DNA of 64,000 bases from positions 372,001 through 436,000 of the forward strand of contig JAGPYM010000002.1 of assembly GCA_020736575.1 (NCBI GenBank), read 5' to 3'. A program made the position numbers and the translations under genes. The stretch is from Thelonectria olida. Its lineage: Eukaryota > Ascomycota > Sordariomycetes > Hypocreales > Nectriaceae. Positions 44,139-52,947 of this stretch are shown one piece after another. The notes under the pieces were generated by a model. It saw nothing but the letters and a program-made list of their open reading frames with translations. It had not been told where the DNA came from and made no database searches. Numbering within the stretch: the first letter of the stretch is position 1; each line of letters begins with the position of its first letter.

Positions 44139-44526
44139 CTCGAATGAAGCACGGATATAGAGTGTTCAAACAAATGTTCTCTCGTGAAGTCGCCAAACAG
44201 AGCCGCATTATGTATTGAGATGCAGCCTTTAAACCGACCTATCATTGATCATGTATTAATGTATTACGGTATTAAGAAGGCGTCATCTTCGGCGTATCAC
44301 AGCTTAGGGCGAGGACGGAGTATGTCCGTCTCGGCGTGCGCTGCCGACGGAGTATGTCCGATGCACACTCGTTCTCATTCCACATGTCGAATGAGTATGG
44401 GGATCAACTTGAGATAAAAGAACTAAGAAACGAACCATGGTTATGCAGTTGTAAGTGGCCTTCTATTGGATATCATCCGAATACTTCACTCTTTGCGTCT
44501 CCATCACAACATCGAATCTCGCCAAC
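44139..44526. promoter_or_regulatory. Divergent dehydratase/SDR promoter with duplicated CGG-N7-CCG site
   Basis: A 15-bp element GACGGAGTATGTCCG occurs twice, at 44314-44328 and 44346-44360, 32 nt apart (about three helical turns). Each contains CGG-AGTATGT-CCG (44316-44328 and 44348-44360). Identical copies in a 388-nt divergent promoter suggest a real operator serving both genes. Confidence 0.65.
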
Positions 44527-45336
44527 ATGTTGAACCTGAAAGGCAAAGTTGCTCTGGTCATCGGCCTCGGTCAAACAGGAACGGACGGATGGGGCATCGG
44601 AGCTGCTTGTGCCGTGCAGTTCGCTCGACAAGGAGCCATCATCTTCGGTGGCAACAGAACCGTTGCGTCTACCCAAAAGACCAGGGAGACCATCGAGGCC
44701 GAAGGAGGACAATGCGACGTGGTTGCCACCGATGCCACCAACTCAGACTCGGTCAAGGCGCTCGTGGATGCGTGTATGGCCAAGCACGGCCGCATCGACA
44801 TTCTCCTTACCAACGTCGGCCAGTCTCAGCCGGGAGACGCGGCGACAATGTCTGAAGAAACGTGGGACTCCCAGATGGACATCAACCTGAAGAGCGTCTA
44901 TCTGGCCTGCCACAACGTGCTCCCCATCATGGAGAAGCAGCCCTCTGGCGGCTCGATTGTGTGCGTCTCGAGCATTGCCGGAATGAGATACATCGGAAAG
45001 CCTCAGATCGCCTACAACACGACAAAAGCGGCCATCATGCAGTTCGTCAAGGCCACCGCCGTCGTCTACGCCCCGAAAGGCGTGAGGCTCAACACCGTGG
45101 TCCCCGGCTTGATGGAGACGCCCTACACAAAGGCCTTGTCGGAGCGGTTCCCTCTACCGGGCGGGTATGAAGAGTTCCGCAAGATGAGGGACAACCAGGT
45201 TCCCATGGGCAAGATGGGCGATGCGTGGGATGTTGCGAACGCGGCGACGTTTCTTGTCTCGGATGAGGCGAGGTACGTTACCGGGCAAAAGATTGTCGTG
45301 GATGGAGGAATAACGTCTTCCACTGGGAGGACTTGA
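44527..45336 (+). CDS. Short-chain dehydrogenase/reductase (classical SDR)
   Basis: An intronless protein of 269 aa; start MLNLKGKVAL at 44527, 389 nt from the dehydratase start on the other strand. The cofactor loop reads GLGQTGTDGWGIG, a TGxxxGIG motif with extra residues between the glycines. Asn120 (MDINLKS), Ser149 (VSSIAG) and Y163-x3-K167 (YNTTK) form the catalytic tetrad, and ARYVTGQKIVVDGG closes the fold. SDRs of this type oxidise or reduce a secondary alcohol with NAD(P). Next to a sugar-acid-type dehydratase it could oxidise the sugar or a 2-keto-3-deoxy acid, as in non-phosphorylative pathways; that is inference. Confidence 0.9.
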   Translation: MLNLKGKVALVIGLGQTGTDGWGIGAACAVQFARQGAIIFGGNRTVASTQKTRETIEAEGGQCDVVATDATNSDSVKALVDACMAKHGRIDILLTNVGQSQPGDAATMSEETWDSQMDINLKSVYLACHNVLPIMEKQPSGGSIVCVSSIAGMRYIGKPQIAYNTTKAAIMQFVKATAVVYAPKGVRLNTVVPGLMETPYTKALSERFPLPGGYEEFRKMRDNQVPMGKMGDAWDVANAATFLVSDEARYVTGQKIVVDGGITSSTGRT

Positions 45337-45416
45337 CTGTGAAGATTTGTTATGTATAATTAGGGAGAGAAAATGGGTCGGTTTATATTCTAATGGTGCC
45401 TTTTCTCATGTTCTGT

Positions 45417-45953
45417 CTATGCCTTTTGTGATTCAGATGAAGCGGCAGCTGTTGCCTTGTTTTGTTGTCGTCCGTATTTTGTATGCTGCCCGAGAGTGAC
45501 CAGAGTTGACGTTCCGTCCTCTTGGAGCTTCGAGATGCGAATCGTGGAAAACGATAAGCTGCCTCCGACCTTGTTTGCCGTCGACACAATCTCCAGCGTG
45601 TCTCCAACGTTGGCCGTGCCCAGATAGCTGATGTGCATGTCGATGCTCGCACCTGTGGTATCACGGAGGTCCCAGGAGGCCACGGCCAGTCCAGTTGTGA
45701 AGTCGATGATGGTGGCAGACACTGCGCCGTGAAGCGTCCCTCTGCTGTTGACATGGTTCTTTCCCAGGAGGAGCTGGGTCGTAACGTGCCCGGGAGTGGC
45801 ATCAACGAGTTTGATGGTCGAGAGGAGGATGGAGTAGATGGGGCTGTTGGTGATGAGCCGGTCTATCACACTTTGGACGTGGGCGGTTCTCGCCTCGGCT
45901 GTGATGGGGTCTTTTGCGGCATGGATGCCGGCTAGGAGTGGATTATAGCTCAT
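45417..45953 (-). CDS. Hotdog-fold acyl-CoA thioesterase, Them2/ACOT13-like
   Basis: An intronless protein of 178 aa from MSYNPLLAG at 45953. The frame is open upstream to 46064, but that part lacks family sequence. The PaaI/Them2 signature is clear: NHVNSRGTLHGAVSATIIDF (His75-Gly76 and Asp84 near the active helix), then GASIDMHISYLGTANVGDTL. Family members hydrolyse acyl- or aryl-CoA thioesters. It is convergent with the SDR (80 nt between stops), and one CGG-N7-CCG site lies 105 nt upstream of its start, so it may share the cluster's regulator. Substrate unknown. Confidence 0.85.
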   Translation of the reverse strand: MSYNPLLAGIHAAKDPITAEARTAHVQSVIDRLITNSPIYSILLSTIKLVDATPGHVTTQLLLGKNHVNSRGTLHGAVSATIIDFTTGLAVASWDLRDTTGASIDMHISYLGTANVGDTLEIVSTANKVGGSLSFSTIRISKLQEDGTSTLVTLGQHTKYGRQQNKATAAASSESQKA

Positions 45954-46057
45954 TTTACTTGAATTCAATGGCAGTGATTTCTCGTGAGCCTGAAAGATGG
46001 GTTTATTCGGTCTTACACTGACTGAGAGAGAGGTTTTCATCGACCAATTTGTTGAGA

Positions 46058-46070
46058 CGGACAAACCCCG
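46058..46070. promoter_or_regulatory. CGG-N7-CCG site upstream of thioesterase
   Basis: CGGACAAACCCCG, 105 nt before the thioesterase start, in the 210-nt gap to the DUF1993-like gene. It has the same half-sites and spacing as those in the neighbouring promoters. A single site is weaker evidence than the pairs and triplets elsewhere. Confidence 0.45.
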
Positions 46071-46163
46071 ACCCCGGTTTAAGAATATTATTCAATTGTT
46101 GCATACATTCATCTGCTCAGAATCATTCCAGCTCTCTCATCCCATATCATGACTCAAGTGCCT

Positions 46164-46743
46164 CTATTCAATCTTGTGGAAAACATCCTTCAAGTAGTCG
46201 AACGCTCCAATTGACACTCCTTGAGTGCGCAAAATACAGTACGCCGACGTCAAATGGAAATGGAAGTTGGGGATGATGTACTCGGAAATGTAGGCCTGTC
46301 CCGTCTCGAAGCGAAAGTTGCCCATCTTAGTCTCCATGATGACCTCCTTGTCCACCTTGCTGTCAATGACGCTGGGGTCCGTCTTTTCGAGGACCTCAAT
46401 GGTCTTCTGGATGCGCGCCTGGAGCTCGTCAAACGTCGCTTCGTTGTCCTCAAAGACCGGGACGTCGGATGCGCCGAGTCGCTGCACGGCGAACTTGGCC
46501 GTGTTGGAGCATGATTGCACTTGGTATGCGAGTCTGCGACGAGTGGTTAATAGGGCATCATCTCGTCTTTATGATCCCGATGCATTCTTACCCCCTCATG
46601 TCAGCAATCAGTCGGTAGTTGATCATCTCATCTGGCTTGATGGCCTTCTCCTCGCAATGCTTGGCCCCCTTTTGAACAATGCCGGACAAGTTCTTGAGGT
46701 ACTTGATGAGCACGGGAACCGACTGTTGGTAGAGAGACGTCAT
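46164..46743 (-). CDS. DUF1993 family protein
   Basis: Two exons on the minus strand, 46743-46592 and 46533-46164, with a 58-nt phase-2 intron, giving 173 aa. Family marks are MTSLYQQSVPVLIKYLKNLS at the start, DEMINYRLIADMRGLAYQVQ across the junction, and NFHFHLTSAYCILRTQGVSI near the end. DUF1993 proteins are small helical bundles of the DinB-like type, common in fungi and bacteria and without known activity. I found no CGG-N7-CCG site upstream of it, so it probably lies just outside the neighbouring regulon. Confidence 0.82.
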
Positions 46744-47549
46744 GGTGTTGATGTGATGTGATCAAATGTGAGTCGATATATTCTGCTGGAGATGATGCAA
46801 CGTCGTCATAGAATATCCGGATGTCGGGTACTACCATCTCTTATATTTACGTTCCATCAATCCCAGCCACAAACGTCAGGGGGCCATCATTTGTCAGAAC
46901 TCCGGGCCGTCGGCTCATCGATTGACCTCAAGTCCGCATCAAGTCCGCCCGGCCAATGTATACTCGCCCTTCTCCGCATTGCATCTGTGATGACTTATTC
47001 ATTGAACATATTGATGCGCTGGTTCTTCAGGATCTCACCGCCTAATTTCTGGCGGAAACGATTCGCGGGGCTGTGCGAATACATAAATGAATCCGTCTTG
47101 GCCCTATCAAGGTGTAGCGTGTAAGCACTTATATCTCACCAGCAGGTGGGTGCCGTCATCCGAGTCCGAGCAGTTGAAGCTGATTCGTTGTCTTTCTAGC
47201 AATTTGTTGTTTATGTATAGTTCAAGGCCTAAAGCCTCCAGAATTCGCTAAAAGGAATTCATCGAAAAGCCCCGACTATGAACAGGTGACTCCATCACCA
47301 CTATAAGCTGTTGTATCCATACATGTACTCTTATGCAATCCTCGCAGAGGGGTACTGGAATACTATTCTCGACATCTTTACCACGCTTAAAACGAATAAA
47401 GGCCGAAGGACGTGACAGTCACATCTCACTACATTGTTCATGATTGAGCACCTCCACGCAATCTTCATTCTGTATTGGGAAGAATAAGCTAACAAATATA
47501 TACAGGAGGAACTTAAACTTATTTACTCATCCGTTGAAGTGCTTCTTAC
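46744..47549. other. Intergenic, 0.8 kb
   Basis: The left part is the DUF1993 gene's promoter and the right part the 3' flank of the CFEM gene. It is AT-rich toward the right, as expected for a polyadenylation region. No gene or repeat recognised, and no CGG-N7-CCG site found by eye. Confidence 0.5.
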
Positions 47550-50500
47550 TCATGCAACTACCACCGCAAGCCAAAAGGCTCCGAAAACCCCAGCGACGAT
47601 GCCAATCTCGAAGCGAGCAGCAGATCCTTTGACTACAAGTGGCCCAGTCTCCGAGGGCGGCGCACTCTCGGATCCAGTTGTCGCAGCTTCGTTGCCCGTA
47701 GGCTGCTCACCATTGGAGCTTTCTTTCCCAGTAGGATGCTCTCCATTGGAGCCTTCGTGGCCGCTGGAAGATTCGTTTTCACCATTACCACCTTCACTAT
47801 GATGACCGCCGCTCTCGCCAGTCGCAGTCGGTAGCTCCTTTGTGATGGTCTGGTCGCCGGTCACACAATCACATGAGAATGAAGTCGTAGTACTGCCATT
47901 ACTTCCGGTTCTAGTGACCGTCACGCAGGTAGTGATGCTTCCCCCTCCGTTGTTGCCTCCTGTCTTGGTACTATGTCCTTCTCCTGGACTGTCACCGCCA
48001 GATCCAGACTCGCAGTCATTACTGCCAGTAGGTTCGGCCTGAGCGCAAGCACACACGGAGCTCGCACCGGTAATGACAGCAGCCAACTGATTCGAGTCAC
48101 AGGCCGTAGCAACACAAGGCACGAGAAGCTGAGAGAGGCTCGCTTGGGCATCTGGCTCGCACTGGCATGCGTAGTCTTCCGCACCACAGCCGACATTTGG
48201 CGCAGCCGAGGAGAAGCAGGCATGGGCGCAAGACGGGACAGCGGATGAAGCAACCGGCCCACAGTCTGCTGTGGTGAGGGCTCCGGGTACGCAAGTTGAG
48301 GTTTCGCTGTTGCTGCCGCCACCGGTGCCAGTAGGCAGCGAATAGTGACCACCACCTTCGGTATTGGTAGGTAGTGAATAGTGACCACCACCTTCGGTAT
48401 TGGTAGGTAGCGAATAGTGACCACCACCTTCAGTATTAGTAGGCAGCGAATAGTGACCGCCGCCGTCAGTACTTGTGGGTGCTGAAGAGTCGCCAGAGCA
48501 GGTTTCTGTCTTCGTACCGTGCCCACTACCACCAGTTTGTGTAGGCTTTGAAGAGTGACCAGAGCTCTCCGTCTTTGTGCCATGTCCACCACTGCTGGTG
48601 GTACCGCCAGGCCCTCCACAACCACCGCCAGACGGAGGTGCTGTGGCACAAGCGCAAACAGAGGCTGCTCCCGTGATGACACCGGGGAGTTGCCCAGAAT
48701 CGCATGCAGTTGCGACACAAGGAATCAACAGTTGGGAGAGACTCGCCTGAGCTTCGGCTTGGCATTGGCAGGCGTAGTCATGAACGCCGCATCCAACCTT
48801 TGGAGCGGCAGAGCTGAAGCAAGCTTGAGCACAGGATGGAACCGCGGAGCTGGCAACTGGGCCGCAGTCGGAAGTGGTAGCTTCGGCACAGGTGGTCGTG
48901 CCTCCTCCTGGCCCTTGAGAGCTGGTTGCAGTTTTGGTCGGCACAGTCTTTGAAGTTGTTGTTGTTGTTGTGTCACTTCCTCCTGTAGGCTTTCCTGTGG
49001 TAGAGCAGCCACCAGTAGGCGCCGCGTTTGCGCACGCGCAGACTGAACTGGCTCCTGTAATGACGGCAGGCAGGTCACTCCCAGCGCACGCAGTTGCAAC
49101 GCACGGGATGAGTAGCTGGGAGAGACTCGCTTGCGCTTCTGATTCGCACTGACAGGCGTAATCCTCAGCACCACAGCCAACTTTAGGCGCTGCAGAAGAG
49201 AAGCAGGCATGAGCGCAAGATGGAACGGCCGAAGTAGCCACGGGGCCACAGTCCTCGGTCGTTGCCTCTGGGCAGGTTGTAGTTGTGTCAGGGGGTTGAG
49301 TCTTGGTTGGCTGAGTCTCGGTCCGGGTCCCAGTCTGAGTGTTGCTGGGAGGCTGCGAAGTAGTCTCTGACGTAGTCTCAGTTGGTCCTCCAGTTGTGGT
49401 GCAGCCATTGGCAGGGGGCTCAGCCGTTGCGCAGGCACACACAGAGCTTGCGCCGGTGATAATGGCAGGGAGGTCGCCTGAGTCGCATGCGGTGACAACA
49501 CATGGAACAAGAAGCTGCGACAGGGAGGACTGGGCTTCATCTTGGCATTGGCAGGTATAGTCATCAACATCACAGCCGATGCTTGGTGCAACCTTTGTGA
49601 AGCAAGCTTGAGCGCACTTGGGAATCGCGGTTGAAGCCACGGGACCACAGTCCTGAGTAGTCACGGCGGTGCATGTTGCTCCACCGGTGGCTGTATCGGA
49701 CTTGGTCTGAGTCTCAGTTTGGGTCCCAGTCTCAGTGTGGCTTCCAGTCTGAGTCTCAGTCTGACTACATGTCTGGGTCCCAGTCTGAGTATCGGTCTCT
49801 GTTCCTGTAGGCTGGGTTTCAGTCTCAGTAGGTTGGGTCTCCGTTACAGTAGGCTGAGTTTCTGTATCAGTAGGCTGGGTCTCTGTGCCAGTTGGTTGAG
49901 TCTCTGTGTCGGTTGGCTGAGTCTGAGTCAATGTAGGCTGGGTCGCTGTGTCGGTGGGTTGAGTCTCGGTCTGTGTTGGAGGCTTGGTTCCGGTCTCCGT
50001 GCAAGGCGTCGTCGGGTTGGCCGAGACGCAACCGCACAAGTTACTCACGGCATCCAACACCTGAATTGCCCCAGAGAGGCCGCAACCCCCAATGACACAC
50101 CCTTGAGCTGCATTCTGGATCACTGCTGTTGATGAACATTGACACTCAAGGTCTCCAAAAGAGCAACTTGCAGAGGTCACAGCAGCCGATGAAATGCAAG
50201 CCTGGGCACAGCTGGGCACAGCATCAACACTTGCTTGACAAGGACTCTTGGGATCGCATCCCTGTGTTGGGCTAGTCTCAGAAGCAGTTGAAGTTATCAG
50301 GCTTGTCGTGTCATCTGTCGTCTGCGACGGTGGTTCACTTGTGGTTTCGGACGGAAGGGTGAGAGTAGGTTGCGATTCGGATGTTGTCGTCGTCGTTGTC
50401 GGCGCCTCGCTCGTCGTTGTTGTGTCTGGAACGGCTGTTGCAACGCATCCGCAGATGGATGGACCGGCTGCGATAGCACTTCCCAGCTCTCCAGCCCTTG

Positions 50501-50825
50501 TACAAGCAGCAATTACGCACCCTACAGCTAGATTTTGGATGGAACTAGAGGAGACAGGATTGCAACGGCCTGCACGGGTCAGCGGTTAGATATAGGGCAG
50601 AATAGGGGTACTTGCACGCAAGATCCGTAGCGACGGTGCATCCAACTTTCGATCCAGCAGAAGTCACACATGGCAACTATTGACATTAGTCTTAAGGATC
50701 AAACTTGAGACAGGGCGACATACTGCGCAGCTGGGGAACAGGGTTGTGAGACCCAAACAAGCCTTTTGAGCAACAGCGAGCTCGACAAGCGCCAAGAGCT
50801 CGACAAGACCCAGCAAGATCTTCAT
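47550..50825 (-). CDS. GPI-anchored surface protein with six CFEM domains
   Basis: Three exons on the minus strand: 50825-50724, 50676-50616 and 50569-47550, giving 1060 aa. Residues 1-20 are a signal peptide (MKILLGLVELLALVELAVAQ). Six CFEM domains lie at about 33-96, 172-235, 362-433, 495-566, 622-693 and 822-893. Each has the eight-Cys pattern with CAxxC, a D-x2-C-x-C core and VC-x-C. All six keep the Asp that binds haem iron in Candida CFEM proteins. Between domains 2 and 3 is a Thr/Gln-rich stalk of TETQPTx heptads; before domain 6 are GGGHYSLPTNTE repeats. The C-terminus is hydrophobic after a Ser/Gly/Glu region, as for a GPI anchor. Haem or iron capture, or adhesion, at the cell wall is likely. 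Intron 2 is GC-AG. Confidence 0.88.
48324..48464 (-). repeat. 36-nt in-frame minisatellite, about four copies
   Basis: Encodes four near-identical copies of the 12-residue unit GGGHYSLPTNTE between CFEM domains 5 and 6. The DNA copies are almost the same, indicating recent expansion. Copy number should differ between strains, changing stalk length. Confidence 0.85.
49797..49970 (-). repeat. 21-nt in-frame minisatellite coding Thr/Gln-rich heptads
   Basis: About eight copies of TETQPTx (x = D, L, G, V or E) form part of the stalk between CFEM domains 2 and 3. The Thr-rich sequence is a likely O-mannosylation site. A period of a multiple of three keeps frame on expansion. Confidence 0.85.
50570..50615 (-). 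other. GC-AG intron of the CFEM gene
   Basis: On the coding strand the intron begins GCAAGT, the usual GC-donor form, and ends GTGCAG, 46 nt in all. Splicing here joins T to GC and gives Cys55-Arg56-Cys57, exactly the C-x-C that the CFEM fold needs. The overlapping GT donor two bases later leads to a stop or loses that cysteine. Confidence 0.75.
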
Positions 50826-52947
50826 GATTGGCTCCAAGAGAGGATACGGGACTATGAGTTATCCTAGTCTTAACGATTGATGGAAACAGAATAAATCTCA
50901 GACGTGGGAGCGAGTGGCTAGGACTCGAGAGACCTGACAAAGACGGGACTGTCTTCCCCGGATTTCCTCGTCTATTTATATCAACTTCCTCAGGTTCCGA
51001 ACACATGGTGTAGATGTTACCTCGGTGTTCATCCCATATCCTCTTCATATGATTTGGACCCCACGACTGCTTCTCCTCGTCAACTAACAGGGCTCGTTGT
51101 CAGTCCATACGTTACTCTCGTCAAGGACCAGGAAAGTGCTACGCCTCTTACACGCCTCTTACAACCCAGTCATTGAATTATAGGTCTAAAGCAAGTCGCT
51201 GGAATAGTATCTGGGTCCTTGCAAAGGTACCTCCGCTCATGAGAAGGAGGGTGTGGTGAGGAAATGATTGGCCGCCCAGTCGGCGAGCTTCCACTTTGAG
51301 CATCACACTCAATCTATCCAACCTGGGTGCAATGCAGCCATCTTAGGCGGGTCGTGTCGATATCTACAACAATTTCATTGTTTTCATTTGAGTCATCGGT
51401 CGTTTGTTGCGGTGGTGGGATGATTCAAGCATCATGGTCCCTCAATGCCAACACATCAAGGCGATAAAAGTATGTTGGTTCATTTCCCGGAAAGCAACAC
51501 AAGCCCAGACTGACAACCACCAAGATAGATTCGAACGAACTGGGGCAGAGAAGTTGCGGCCTCTCCTCCGCCCGAATGTGACGATGAAGACCTGGTTCTA
51601 TTCCTCCTTGTGATTGCTAAGTCGTTGACGTCTACCCAGATTTGCGAGTCGTGGTCGCGGTGAGTAATGGTGTTACCTAGTTAATCCTCGTGGTAGCTTC
51701 AATTAATGAACAGGGTTGGTTTGATCTCGATTAACCGTTCACACAATACCGGACTTGATCATGGGCATGGAGTCTCATATCGTGTCAATTAGGATTCATC
51801 TCCTACAACCTCATTCCGTCCTGCAAACTATAAAAGTTCCATGCGTTTGTGTCTACAATCCACCATCCCTCGAGTTGTACGGTCATTGACATAGTCTTCT
51901 CTTAATTACTGGTGGGAAATTCAGCACAATAAAGGGCGTCTGCTTGCTTGAACAAGCGCACATGCTTGAACAAAAACGTTCATAATGCCCGGGGATAGTA
52001 ATACGACTCTATTTTTGAACAGCAAACTTCATCAGATGCCAGCATTCCCCAGACTTTCTCTGCCTCGGCGCAAGCCACATGTGGAAATAGTGTCAGGCAC
52101 AGCAACTCGACTGGCCGACTTCAGAAAGCACCGCCGAACAGCATATACGACAACATGACAGGGGCATGCCAAGGCAACCTGTTTGCGAGCAACCGTTATT
52201 CAGAAAGATCAACAAGGGCCGACCTTCCGAAGCAGGGGTGCAAGGCACGGGTTCAACGGCTAGAATGCGGGGGAACAGGGGGTTTGATCCATCTCGGCAT
52301 GGATTTCCGAACAGGGATGGATATTTGGCCAGGACATGTATGAATGAAGGAGGAGGACCAATTCTTGTTACCAATTGGCTTGTGACAAGAATTCATCGCA
52401 AACCCAATCTCCGAGCTGGGTAGCAATGATGCAAGTTGAACGTGAGGGTGTATTCGTATTCACAGAGCTGAGTCTCGTTTACCATGTCAAGATCAATTGC
52501 ACGCTCACTGGTCCCCTTTGATCAGCAGATAGTTCTCTTGTTTAGCTGGCGCGAGGCCGTTCTACGTGCCCGTCAACTTCATATGCGTTATTAGTTCGGC
52601 AGGGCCAGCTCTTCCACCGTATTCCAAGGACAAGAAAATCGCCATCCTCTCTTCAGCCACATTTTTAAATAACCACTTCGTAACTTCGCCCATTCCTTAA
52701 TGGCAGCTATATATCTAGTTCGTTAGCCTATTAGCAGGTGACTAAAAGGAAGGGAAAGGGGCGTTGTTGTTGCGGGGTCTTCGACTCGGTTCACAATCCA
52801 GCGCGGTTCGCCGCCAAACGTGAAATGCCGGTTGCTCTCCTTGACCATTGCGAATTTGAGAGCGCAATCCAGACAGGCAGTGCCTTGATTCAATAACGCG
52901 CGGCCTCCTCCCGCAAGTGCTAGGGTTGTATTGAACTTGAACGAGGA
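50826..52947. other. Intergenic, 2.1 kb
   Basis: The left part is the CFEM gene's promoter. Short frames near 51404 and on both strands near 52093-52423 show no stable family signal. The right end is the 3' flank of the decayed gene. No RNA gene recognised. Confidence 0.45.

Noticed and set aside
50520..50615. GT donor at 50613 for CFEM intron 2
   Set aside because: With the CAG acceptor it runs into a TAG; with the later CTAG acceptor it removes a conserved cysteine.
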